A stretch of 34,554 nucleotides of DNA from a virus. The stretch is from positions 1-34,554 of IMG/VR virus record IMGVR_UViG_3300031772_000145, one strand, 5' to 3'. The position numbers were made by a program, and so were the translations under genes. The notes beneath the pieces were generated by a model, which made no database searches, was not told the origin of the DNA, and saw nothing but the letters and a program-made list of their open reading frames with translations. Below, piece by piece: positions 1-6,643 of this stretch (positions are counted from its first letter, which is position 1; every line of letters begins with the position of its first letter).

Positions 1-186
1 TGGCTCGCGCCGACCTTCGATGACTGGCTATGCCCCGCCTGCCAGAAACTCACGGCGGATACGATACGGGCGCATCTTGCAGGGCTGAACGACATCGTTC
101 TGGCGGTTTTGCGGGAACAGGAGGCGGGCGCCGCGCGGCGCAAGGCAGGCAAGCCTATTCGGGTAAAAAGGAGCAAGCCGACATGA
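1..186 (+). CDS. C-terminal part of a small zinc-binding-type protein (cut by window start)
   Basis: Frame 1 is open from the first base to a TGA at 184-186, giving 61 residues that begin WLAPTFDDWLCPACQ. The CPAC pair followed by a basic tail suggests half of a zinc-binding site, the other half being in the missing N-terminal part. The stop overlaps the next gene's start as ATGA, typical of this operon. The partial gene at 34469-34554 carries the complementary Cys pairs and may be its N-terminal half if the genome is circular. No family recognised. Confidence 0.6.
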   Translation, partial: WLAPTFDDWLCPACQKLTADTIRAHLAGLNDIVLAVLREQEAGAARRKAGKPIRVKRSKPT

Positions 187-389
187 CGATTCTACAGCAA
201 GGTTTGACGGTAGAGGAATCGGTGCGGAAGGCGCTTGAGCAGGTGTTCGTGCAACTGGCTGAGGAACTCCCACCAGACACCATCTCGCCGATGCGTCTGT
301 TCTTCGCGGAATATACCGTACTCAGGGCATTTGACAGCTACATGAACGGCCTAGAAGAAAAGGAGCAAAATGAACGACAAGATGTCTGA
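183..389 (+). CDS. hypothetical protein, 68 aa
   Basis: Starts MTILQQGLTVEES at an ATG that overlaps the upstream stop (ATGA). A longer reading frame begins at 30, but its first 51 codons are a shadow of the upstream gene. Predicted mostly helical (EESVRKALEQVFVQLAEEL), acidic, without membrane segments or cysteines. Its last bases overlap the start of the next small gene at 370, so the three are translationally coupled. Function unknown; position with micro-proteins in the plus-strand unit gives no specific role. Confidence 0.6.
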   Translation: MTILQQGLTVEESVRKALEQVFVQLAEELPPDTISPMRLFFAEYTVLRAFDSYMNGLEEKEQNERQDV

Positions 390-510
390 ACGTCTCATTG
401 CATCTGGCAGCGTGTCCACTATCGAAGGCCGGGGCTGCGGTGCCTGGTGCGCCAGAACGGGGCTGCTGCTCACGCTGGCCGTGCTGCTACTCGTGGGGCT
501 GCTGCGATGA
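370..510 (+). CDS. 46-aa membrane micro-protein
   Basis: ATG at 370 follows a GGAG-type site (361-365) inside the preceding gene. The product is 46 residues: a polar N-terminal part (MNDKMSERLIASG) and a C-terminal transmembrane helix of Leu, Val and Ala ending in Arg (about residues 29-45). The stop overlaps the next ATG (ATGA at 507-510). Single-span micro-proteins like this in phages can be holin or antiholin components or act on the host membrane; nothing here decides which. Confidence 0.55.
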   Translation: MNDKMSERLIASGSVSTIEGRGCGAWCARTGLLLTLAVLLLVGLLR

Positions 511-719
511 TAAACTGGAGAAGCGCCTGGCACGGCATACGGGCAATGCGAAAGCCATTTCCCGACCCACGACCAACGTTTGTCATCAGGCGGCAAGAAC
601 AGACACGGCGGCCTGGAAGCAGGTTCTGGTGCCATTTCTGGACCCCAATGTGGCATCAGGGACGTGGCCCTTACATTTCCATTGGGCTGGGTTTTTTCGA
701 GATCTTGAGGGGCTATTGA
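507..719 (+). CDS. basic Trp-rich hypothetical protein, 70 aa
   Basis: Starts MINWRSAWHGIRAM at the ATG overlapping the upstream stop. The frame extends upstream to 447, but that part lies over the previous gene and has no ribosome site. The protein is strongly basic and rich in Trp, Arg and Pro with a more hydrophobic end (YISIGLGFFEILRGY). It could be membrane-associated. It is followed after 9 bases by the 729 gene. No family recognised. Confidence 0.5.
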   Translation: MINWRSAWHGIRAMRKPFPDPRPTFVIRRQEQTRRPGSRFWCHFWTPMWHQGRGPYISIGLGFFEILRGY

Positions 720-728
720 GGAGGCAAT

Positions 729-1850
729 GTGAAAACCTGGACGGAAACGATTCTGGATGTCATGCTGATTCTGGTGTGCGGCGTGCTCGTGGCCTTCATT
801 GGCCTGGCTGCTCTCCAAGGGTGCATGCGCGGCGACTCACTCGCGCCCCTGGCGGCCACGGCCTGCGCTGAGCAACGCGCTATTGCGTTTGCGACAATAG
901 ACGAATACGCGGCGCGCATTCCTACACTTTCGGCGCGCATTTCTGAGGCGCAAGGCACGGCTGAGGCGCTGCTGGCCACAGTCGAGGCGCAGACGCCATG
1001 CCCAAGTGCGACGCCGCCCTATCCCACGCCCATTGCGACGCCTACGCCGCCGCCGGTGATCGGGCTGTGCCAACTGTGCACACTGGGCGGCCGCGAATGT
1101 CCAGCGGGGTTTTCGTGCGCCTACTGTCCGCAGCTTGGCTACCGGTGCGTAGACCCTGTCTTGGTGAACGGCTCGTGCAACACGTGTCGTCTGGCTGAGT
1201 CGAGTGTGCCTATCCCTTGGTTGCCAGACTGGTCGGCAATTGGCCTGTGCACGCACTACACCGATGGCACCACAGCCAGCGGCGAGCCGTTCCGGGCCGA
1301 CGGCATGGCGTGCGCGGTGGATCGCTCACTGTGGGCCATGCTCCAGGGGTTGACGCTGAAAGTGACGAGGAAAGATACTGGCGCATCGCTCAATGTCTAC
1401 GTGAACGATGTAGGCCGCCTATACGATTCCGGGTGGTGGGCCTGGGGCGTGCGCAGAGTGGGGCGGTATGACGTGGCGCGCTACTGGCCCGCGCAGGAGG
1501 GCATAGGCTACCAGGTGGTGATCGACCTGCCGGAGGGCACGGCGGCAGGATTCGCGCCGGACACCGCGCTGGTTTCTGTGGAGGTGTGTGGAGGTGGTAC
1601 GATGAGTGCACAGGAATACATGAGTTACGTCGCCCGTTGTCCAAAATGCGGAGCTGTTCGCATAGCGGTGGTTGATGCTCCTAGTCACCCGCGTGACATT
1701 GCCAAAGAAGTAGCTCGCGCTATTCGTGATGGATACCTGATTGAGCGTGTCACGTGCGAATGGGTACGGACTATGGCGAACTTTCACTGCACATGCAAAG
1801 ATGTCCAAGCGCCGCTGCCCGGCGTTGACGGCGGGGAGGTGGTGCAGTGA
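729..1850 (+). CDS. membrane-anchored Cys-rich RlpA-like (double-psi beta-barrel) protein fused to a zinc ribbon
   Basis: GTG start at 729 behind a GAGGAGG site, 373 aa. Residues 8-31 form a membrane segment ending in a lipobox-like LQGC (C32). A helical stretch (about 45-88) and a Pro/Thr linker (91-110) follow. Residues 114-153 hold eight cysteines in CxxC-like spacing, probably a disulphide module. Residues 172-286 resemble the RlpA double-psi beta-barrel: TASGEPF with E186, then LNVYVND with D227, and a closing Val-rich strand. In RlpA proteins this fold binds or cleaves peptidoglycan glycan, with an Asp and a Glu implicated in activity. From M292 the protein continues as a typical phage zinc-ribbon micro-protein (CPKC ... 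HCTC), very likely an in-frame gene fusion. An envelope or lysis-related role is inferred. Confidence 0.7.
   Translation: MKTWTETILDVMLILVCGVLVAFIGLAALQGCMRGDSLAPLAATACAEQRAIAFATIDEYAARIPTLSARISEAQGTAEALLATVEAQTPCPSATPPYPTPIATPTPPPVIGLCQLCTLGGRECPAGFSCAYCPQLGYRCVDPVLVNGSCNTCRLAESSVPIPWLPDWSAIGLCTHYTDGTTASGEPFRADGMACAVDRSLWAMLQGLTLKVTRKDTGASLNVYVNDVGRLYDSGWWAWGVRRVGRYDVARYWPAQEGIGYQVVIDLPEGTAAGFAPDTALVSVEVCGGGTMSAQEYMSYVARCPKCGAVRIAVVDAPSHPRDIAKEVARAIRDGYLIERVTCEWVRTMANFHCTCKDVQAPLPGVDGGEVVQ
1602..1850 (+). CDS. zinc-ribbon protein from an internal start, 82 aa
   Basis: ATG at 1602 lies in frame inside the longer gene and has a perfect GGAGGT at 1590-1595 with 6-base spacing, so a separate product is likely. 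The sequence (MSAQEYMSYVARCPKC... FHCTC) has two Cys pairs about 50 residues apart flanking an alpha-helical core (HPRDIAKEVARAIRDG). This pattern is known from stand-alone small zinc-ribbon proteins of tailed phages. The codon just before the ribosome site is TGT; one base change would restore a TGA that separates the two genes. Confidence 0.55.
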   Translation: MSAQEYMSYVARCPKCGAVRIAVVDAPSHPRDIAKEVARAIRDGYLIERVTCEWVRTMANFHCTCKDVQAPLPGVDGGEVVQ

Positions 1851-1951
1851 TACTCGCGGCCTTGCAACTCGTGGGCACAATCGCGCTGGGCGTGTGCTTG
1901 GGTCAGGCCCTGTGGTGGGTGATGCAACGATTGCTGGGAATAGGCAGGTGA
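1847..1951 (+). CDS. 34-aa hydrophobic micro-protein
   Basis: GTG overlaps the previous stop as GTGA. The product (MILAALQLVGTIALGVCLGQ... then a basic end) is one transmembrane helix of about 27 residues with Arg at the C-terminus. Such a short membrane peptide next to a peptidoglycan-type protein would suit a holin or spanin accessory, but this rests only on topology and position. Confidence 0.4.
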   Translation: MILAALQLVGTIALGVCLGQALWWVMQRLLGIGR

Positions 1952-2053
1952 ACTGTACATTTTACATCTCCACGAGTTCTGGCGCGATTGGCAGGACGCT
2001 GCGGGCTGGGCGCTGCAATTGCATCCTGGCTGGTGGGATCTGAAGGAGGAGAA

Positions 2054-2278
2054 ATGGTAGACTATTCCGAGATTGATTGCCCTGACTGTCCACATTGGCT
2101 CGCCGTATGTGCTAGTCGTAGTTGTCGTGGCACAGTCCTGGCCCGCTATCGTAGCTCGCAGGATGCACTTGCCACGGCGCTAGGAGAGCTGCGCGAATTG
2201 CGCAAGGAACTCAAATTGTGCAATGAATCGGCTCAGCAAATGACTGATGCCCTAGCCAATGTCCTCCTGGCCGAATGA
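2054..2278 (+). CDS. Cys-rich N-terminus plus coiled-coil protein, 74 aa
   Basis: ATG at 2054 has an AAGGAGGAG ribosome site at 2042-2050. Residues 9-24 contain CPDC, then two further cysteines, suggesting a small metal-binding knuckle. Residues 35-70 (ALATALGELRELRKELKLCN) form a predicted coiled coil. Start chosen over the upstream in-frame ATG at 1988 because of the strong ribosome site. Function unknown. Confidence 0.65.
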   Translation: MVDYSEIDCPDCPHWLAVCASRSCRGTVLARYRSSQDALATALGELRELRKELKLCNESAQQMTDALANVLLAE

Positions 2279-2352
2279 TATGTACAAACAAACTCTGTGA
2301 GATGGAAAAAGCGCTCACGGAATTGCGCATGGCAGTACACGAATTGCCTTGA
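2275..2352 (+). CDS. 25-aa micro-protein, coupled
   Basis: An ATG overlaps the previous stop (ATGA, 2275-2278) and reads MICTNKLCEMEKALTELRMA to a TGA at 2350-2352. It has a CxxxxC pair followed by a short amphipathic helix, echoing the architecture of the preceding gene in miniature. Only the overlap and composition support it; it may be a leader-type peptide or a partial duplication. Confidence 0.3.
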   Translation: MICTNKLCEMEKALTELRMAVHELP

Positions 2353-2427
2353 TGTGTCGCGCTAGGTGCGGTGGACTACAACTATCGCACCTACTCATAG
2401 GATAGAGTTATGAGAAGGGAGCAGGAA

Positions 2428-2808
2428 ATGAAGAACCGTTGGATTCTGATCGTGCTTCTGGTGGCATTGCTGTTGGGACCGGCGCAGGGAGCGCAAGCCT
2501 GGGTTCCCCCCAGGATTCCATCTCCGCCACCCGCGATCTCGGTGCAGGTGATGCTTTGCATAGGGAGCCCGGCCGTTGTGTTCTTTGTAGATATCAAGTC
2601 CACCATCCCGATCAAGGACGTAGACGTGTGCGTTTGGCAAGTTGGTGAGTACGTGGGCTGGGGTCCGGAGCTTTTGGACGTGGATTCTGGTCTGCACCAT
2701 TGCCAAGCGCTCTTTGTTCTCCCGCCTGGGAACTATAAGGGGTTGGCCCTGGCCCACTTGGTGACTGGTACTGTCTTGCTGGGATGGGTTGAATTCCAGG
2801 TGCAGTGA
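2428..2808 (+). CDS. secreted hypothetical protein, 126 aa
   Basis: Starts MKNRWILIVLLVALLL at 2428 behind GGGAGCAGG; the in-frame ATG at 2410 lacks such spacing. The first 28 residues are a classic Sec signal peptide ending AQGAQA|W. The mature part begins Pro-rich (VPPRIPSPPPA), followed by beta-strand-rich sequence with three cysteines. Exported phage proteins in this position may act in the periplasm or cell wall, or modify the host surface. No family recognised. Confidence 0.7.
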   Translation: MKNRWILIVLLVALLLGPAQGAQAWVPPRIPSPPPAISVQVMLCIGSPAVVFFVDIKSTIPIKDVDVCVWQVGEYVGWGPELLDVDSGLHHCQALFVLPPGNYKGLALAHLVTGTVLLGWVEFQVQ

Positions 2809-2851
2809 TCGCTCTCACCGGCGCCGTCACGGTGACAGTTCACTGATAGAA

Positions 2852-2881
2852 ACGCGGGGGCACCGCAAGGTGCCCCCGCGT
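2852..2881 (+). terminator. strong 13-bp GC hairpin after the secreted-protein gene
   Basis: A perfect inverted repeat (2852-2864 with 2869-2881) closes a GCAA tetraloop of the GNRA class. It lies 44 bases past the stop at 2808 and is followed by a second, weaker hairpin (2900-2914). No T-run follows, so it may be a pause or stability element and not a simple intrinsic terminator. The remaining bases to 3015 hold only the ribosome site of the next gene. Confidence 0.45.
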
Positions 2882-3015
2882 CACCGCCTCGTGCGTCACC
2901 CCCACCTAGTGGGGAACGCGCGTGGACGGTCCAGCGGCGCAAATAGGTGCGGCACGAGCGGTGCTGTCGCGACAACGCGGCATACTTGGCGAAAATAGAA
3001 GAAGGGAGGAGTTAG

Positions 3016-3546
3016 GTGTACGCGCTATCTTTGGTCTTTGAGTCTGCAAGCAGGGAAAACCATTTCCGCCACGCCATCATGAGCGAGGACGAGGTCGGCG
3101 GCTGGCTGCTCTGCAATGGAAAGCCACCCCCGCGATTCAACAGTCGGGCCTATAGGCGTCTGGCAGGGCAAAGCGCCTGGTTTGTGCACAGTTTCATCAT
3201 AGTGCCAAACCACGCCAAGGAGCCTAAAACCTCTTGGTCGATCTGGGACTGGACAGAGGCGCAGGCGCTTGCGGTGGAAACGGCCAAGGCGCAAGACTGC
3301 CAGGCATTGCCTTTTCACACGCATCCTAATGGCATTTTGGAACCTTCGATGAATGACATCGCATTCTACGCCAGGAATAGCGGAGGCGTCTTCTATGAGT
3401 TCGTGATCGCGTCGTCGCATCCTTTGCGCCTCGCGGCATGGTCGGCCAACTCCCGCGCGACTTGCGCGAATGGCAAGACGGCGGACTTGGCGTGGGCCAA
3501 CTTTGTGCCGTGGCGTCGTCTTGTACTGAGGGGGATTGTAAAGTAG
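3016..3546 (+). CDS. JAMM/MPN+ (JAB1-type) zinc metalloprotease-like protein
   Basis: GTG start with GGGAGGAG at 3004-3011; 176 aa. The complete JAMM signature is visible: H101-T-H103, seven residues, S111, two residues, D114 (HTHPNGILEPSMND). An upstream acidic residue (E26) sits in HAIMSEDEVGGWLL, which resembles the HA..P.E..G.L motif of bacterial JAB domains and would supply the general-base Glu. JAMM proteins remove ubiquitin or ubiquitin-like tails, or act beside NlpC/P60 peptidases in lambda-type tail proteins. Here the domain stands alone, outside the tail module, in the early/accessory unit. That makes anti-defence or host-protein processing plausible; this is inference. Confidence 0.75.
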   Translation: MYALSLVFESASRENHFRHAIMSEDEVGGWLLCNGKPPPRFNSRAYRRLAGQSAWFVHSFIIVPNHAKEPKTSWSIWDWTEAQALAVETAKAQDCQALPFHTHPNGILEPSMNDIAFYARNSGGVFYEFVIASSHPLRLAAWSANSRATCANGKTADLAWANFVPWRRLVLRGIVK

Positions 3547-3569
3547 AATGTGACGAAGGGGGTGGACGC

Positions 3570-3893
3570 ATGACAAACCCACTGGAAACCGCAGCGTTAG
3601 ATGTAGAGGCCGCACTGACCACTTGGTTCGGTGCGATTACTGATTGCCTCAGACCCATGTGGGCAGGACTGGAGAACCGCATCCTGGCACTGCACACCGT
3701 GCTGCACGACTATTACGTACAAAACGATGCGATCTATGGCGATACTGACGACGGCATGTATCGCTGGTACCATGAGCAGGCCAGGATTGCTAATCTGCAA
3801 GCCGAGATCGACGCCATCAAGGAGCGGCAGCAGATGGCGGTAGATTTGCGGCAACAGTTTGCAGGGCGCTACAACGTTGTCCCGCGCCTATAG
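3570..3893 (+). CDS. hypothetical coiled-coil protein, 107 aa
   Basis: ATG at 3570 follows GAAGGGGGTGG. Longer in-frame starts fall inside the JAMM gene and are ignored. The protein is helical throughout (ETAALDVEAALTTWF... YHEQARIANLQAEIDAIKERQ), with a likely coiled coil at about residues 65-95, and ends RYNVVPRL. It is the last plus-strand gene before the convergent junction with the minus-strand virion operon, nine bases away. No function assigned. Confidence 0.65.
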   Translation: MTNPLETAALDVEAALTTWFGAITDCLRPMWAGLENRILALHTVLHDYYVQNDAIYGDTDDGMYRWYHEQARIANLQAEIDAIKERQQMAVDLRQQFAGRYNVVPRL

Positions 3894-3902
3894 CGCCGGA
3901 GG

Positions 3903-4268
3903 CTAGGCCCCCAACTGTGTGCGCTCTTGGTGTTCGCTACTCACGGTAGTTGCCTTCGGGCGCGGCACGCTCGATAGCTTGCGGATGTGCGCCACTTGCG
4001 CCGCCATGAACGCAGTCGCGCCGGCGACGATGGCCCGCCCCAGGGCGTCAGCCCCGAAAATTGCACCTGCGCACTGTAGGCCAAAAGATGCAATGAGCAA
4101 CGCCCCGACCGGCACTACCAGGCACAGCCCGAGCATGAGCCAGCGCTTGGCAACTGCGCTCAGCGTGGCGAATGCCGGGAACATCTCGACGATGAATGAC
4201 CACAATGCCCCCACAAACGCTGCTACTGCCAGATTGTCCACCATGATTCCGAGTAGCCAACTGCACAT
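3903..4268 (-). CDS. holin-like membrane protein, 121 aa, three transmembrane segments
   Basis: ATG at 4268 with GAAGGGAG upstream. Predicted membrane segments at about residues 11-33, 43-70 and 77-95, then a polar, charged tail (KATTVSSEHQERTQ). Size, three-span topology, charged C-terminus and location as the last gene of the virion operon, after an XhlA-like protein, match phage holins. A holin would oligomerise in the inner membrane and release the cell-wall hydrolase. The family cannot be fixed from motif alone. It ends tail to tail with the plus-strand gene at 3893 with no clear terminator between them. Confidence 0.6.
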   Translation of the reverse strand: MCSWLLGIMVDNLAVAAFVGALWSFIVEMFPAFATLSAVAKRWLMLGLCLVVPVGALLIASFGLQCAGAIFGADALGRAIVAGATAFMAAQVAHIRKLSSVPRPKATTVSSEHQERTQLGA

Positions 4269-4300
4269 TTCTGTTTCTCCCTTCTGATATATTACATGAG

Positions 4301-4495
4301 TTACTTGACGAGAGGGCCGGGCATAGGATCCTCTGTGGATGCGATGAATGCTTCCAGGATGGTCGCAGCATAAGCAAGATCGCGCAGTGCGATCTGCCAG
4401 TGCCAGGTCGGGCTCTTTGCTCGTTCATAGTTCCCTAACTGAGCCGCGCGCGACGCGAGCACCCGAAGCTCACTACGGGTAAACATCTTAGCCAC
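4301..4495 (-). CDS. hypothetical protein, 64 aa
   Basis: GTG start at 4495 with a near-perfect GAGGAGGTGA site. Soluble, helical and basic N-terminal half (MFTRSELRVLASRAAQLGNYERA), then an Ala-rich helix and a short Pro-rich end. It sits between the XhlA-like and holin-like genes, so a link to lysis timing is possible but unproven. Confidence 0.6.
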   Translation of the reverse strand: MAKMFTRSELRVLASRAAQLGNYERAKSPTWHWQIALRDLAYAATILEAFIASTEDPMPGPLVK

Positions 4496-4513
4496 TTTAT
4501 CACCTCCTCTCTC

Positions 4514-4774
4514 TTAGAGTCCTAACTGCGCCTTGAGCCATGCCGCGACAATGACGCCCAATACCCCCGATACGAATCCGAAAGCAATTTTCCATATTTC
4601 GCCGCCGCGTCTCTGAGTTCCCTCTACGGCGCATAGGCGCTTTTCATGATCGTCCAGCACCGCGTCGTGCTCTTTCATGTATTCGAGTACCTTGTCCACG
4701 TCCCTGCGCAGGCCCTTGACTGCCTCCATGAGTTCTCCCATGCTTCGATTCATCTGTCCTACCGTTTCATCCAT
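4514..4774 (-). CDS. XhlA-like lysis-cassette protein (coiled coil plus C-terminal TM)
   Basis: 86 aa. Residues 1-52 are a heptad-rich coiled coil (MDETVGQMNRSMGELMEAVK... HEKRLCAVEG) followed by one transmembrane helix at about 62-81 (KIAFGFVSGVLGVIVAAWL). This architecture is the hallmark of the haemolysin XhlA family, small membrane proteins placed beside holins and endolysins in prophage lysis cassettes of PBSX type. Sequence identity cannot be tested here. It lies just after the tail-fibre gene, where lysis genes usually begin. Confidence 0.6.
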   Translation of the reverse strand: MDETVGQMNRSMGELMEAVKGLRRDVDKVLEYMKEHDAVLDDHEKRLCAVEGTQRRGGEIWKIAFGFVSGVLGVIVAAWLKAQLGL

Positions 4775-4787
4775 ACCTATCTCTCCA

Positions 4788-5555
4788 CTATGCGTTCGCC
4801 AGCACCGGCGCGTGCAGGAATCCGCACCAGATCAGTTCCACGTCACAGATGGCGTACAGTATGCTCGATCCGCCGCCTGTGTGGTCGACCTGTAACTGGA
4901 AATTGACGACGTACTCACTCGTTTCTGCCGCTATGCCTGTGCACGCGCCGATAACCCGGTTGGCAGACGTTGACGAGCCAGCCGTTTCTACAATCTCAGA
5001 AACGGTGCCACAAATGCCTGTCGCGCCGGTGTTAATCAGCGAGCGCGTGAACATGTGGATAGCGCCTTTGCAGGCAATCGCATCATCATCCGCTAGCAAG
5101 CCATTGTCCGTGATGAGCGACGTCACCTTGCAGATGTACACCCCGCCGTCGGTACTACCAGGCTCATTCGTGGTCGTGATCGTGAACACCGCCGTGGCCA
5201 CGTTGTCAACAAGCGCTTTGGAGAACACACCGCGGATGATATTGGACGTATGCTGCCATTGCCCTGTGAAACCCGCTGCCGCAGGGAAAAGCGCATCAGC
5301 GCCACACGCCAGGAGCTTGTTGGCTGTCGGTGTCGTCGCTGCGTGGATATTGTCGACCGTGTCAGCATTTGTGACCGATGTGGCCGTGGCTGCGTTGCCC
5401 GTGATGTCGAAAGGTCCCTTTGCCGAGGCGTCCAGCACGCATACCCGATTCGCTGTAGCGGCCACGGTCGGCGGGCCGCAGACGTTGGATTCGAGCTCAG
5501 CCAGGCGTCGCTTGATGGCCTGGATTTCGTCGATCAAGGTCGGCTCGCCCGGCAT
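4788..5555 (-). CDS. tail fibre/appendage protein
   Basis: ATG at 5555 has GGAGG seven bases upstream and shares its A with the upstream stop (TGATG); an in-frame GTG at 5561 is less likely. About 255 aa: an N-terminal helix (IDEIQAIKRRLAELE) likely to trimerise, then a fibre-type linker (GPFDITGNAATATSVTNADT, a pattern common in phage tail fibres). A beta-rich C-terminal region (about 100-255) with several Cys residues follows and could be the receptor-binding head. Last structural gene before lysis functions. Confidence 0.65.
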   Translation of the reverse strand: MPGEPTLIDEIQAIKRRLAELESNVCGPPTVAATANRVCVLDASAKGPFDITGNAATATSVTNADTVDNIHAATTPTANKLLACGADALFPAAAGFTGQWQHTSNIIRGVFSKALVDNVATAVFTITTTNEPGSTDGGVYICKVTSLITDNGLLADDDAIACKGAIHMFTRSLINTGATGICGTVSEIVETAGSSTSANRVIGACTGIAAETSEYVVNFQLQVDHTGGGSSILYAICDVELIWCGFLHAPVLANA

Positions 5556-6643
5556 CAGCACGCCTCCAGGGTCGGTTTGACGGCCTCGTTCACATTGGTG
5601 CCCGCCGGCGTGACCGTCACGTCCAACGCTATGACCTTGCCGTTGAAACTGAATGTAGTGTAGCGCTTGCTTTGCACCGTGATCTTGTCACCCAGGTCGA
5701 ATGTCGCGCCGGACGTGGCCTGCCACAACTCGGGCCGCGGCAGGGCGTCCATCGTGATGATGGCCTTCGCATCGTTCAGCGCTGCATCGCCGCGAGTGTT
5801 GAGATCTGCCGTCACCGTGAGTTGGCGCGCGTCGATGAACTGCTCACGGCGTTTGTAGGCCGTGATGTCGCCTGCCGTGCTGCGCTCTACAATAGTACGA
5901 TTGATGCCCTCGCCCGATCCGCCAGCATAGACGTAATTGCGATGCGATAGTACGTCCTTTGTCCACGTCATCGACAGCACATTCTCACGGTCAGTGGTCA
6001 GCACGCATTCGAGATTCACGCCGTTGCCAATGGTGCGGTCCTTGCCCCACAACGCCGCCGTCGTGAACGTGCAACCTGCCGCCCCTGGCACGAAGCGCCA
6101 GTCTACCGCGCCCGCGGCGTACTTTTGCAGGCACGTCAGCAGGTTCTCGTAGCGCGCCTTGATCGTGGTACTGGTGACGGCGTGCGCATCTGCCGCTACA
6201 GTTAGATCCGAGAACTTGCGTGCTGCCACGGTTGTGCCTGCGCCGCCCTGGTTGTAGACCCACGCCTTGAGCGCATCGTCGAGATGGTCGGTGCGCGAGT
6301 CGTATTCCTGGCCCGCTGCGGGCACGATGATGCGCCACGCGGCGTAGGCGGCGTGATCCAGCGCATATAGACTATACACGTCGCCTACAGGCGCAGTCTG
6401 ACCCGTCTGCCAGCCCACGCGTAGCACGATGCCGCCGAATACCTGCAGGCCGTCGCGCCAAATGGCGATGCGCCTCATGGTGTCGCCATAGGCAATGATC
6501 TTGGCATCACCGGGGCTGATCTTGATCTCGGCGTAGCCTACGGCGCTGAGCACCTGCGTAAAGTGAAGGCCTTGCCAGGCGTCCAGTTCACATAGTTCTG
6601 CGTAGGCATCATTCAGGAGCTTGATCTGGTAGAGCGTGCTCAC
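5555..6643 (-). CDS. ReqiPepy6 Gp37-like tail/baseplate protein
   Basis: 362 aa from a GTG at 6643 that overlaps the previous stop (GTGA). Features resembling the siphovirus Gp37-like family: a short N-terminal beta domain (YQIKLLNDAYAELCELDAW), FGGIVLRVGW, and a later block (NVLSMTWTKDVLSHRNYVYAGG) followed by a basic KRREQFIDARQL motif. These proteins sit at the tail tip next to the distal tail protein and resemble baseplate hub components. Position downstream of Dit-like and baseplate genes agrees. Confidence 0.6.
   Translation of the reverse strand: MSTLYQIKLLNDAYAELCELDAWQGLHFTQVLSAVGYAEIKISPGDAKIIAYGDTMRRIAIWRDGLQVFGGIVLRVGWQTGQTAPVGDVYSLYALDHAAYAAWRIIVPAAGQEYDSRTDHLDDALKAWVYNQGGAGTTVAARKFSDLTVAADAHAVTSTTIKARYENLLTCLQKYAAGAVDWRFVPGAAGCTFTTAALWGKDRTIGNGVNLECVLTTDRENVLSMTWTKDVLSHRNYVYAGGSGEGINRTIVERSTAGDITAYKRREQFIDARQLTVTADLNTRGDAALNDAKAIITMDALPRPELWQATSGATFDLGDKITVQSKRYTTFSFNGKVIALDVTVTPAGTNVNEAVKPTLEAC

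Noticed and set aside
1948-2043. GTG-start ORF of 31 residues coupled to the 34-aa gene
   Set aside because: Composition is unconvincing, and a different frame over the same bases (a Trp-rich frame of about 33 residues without a normal start) looks equally protein-like. Neither could be supported.
3893-3903. Bidirectional terminator between convergent units
   Set aside because: Only a 4-bp GCGC repeat is present near the junction, too weak to call.
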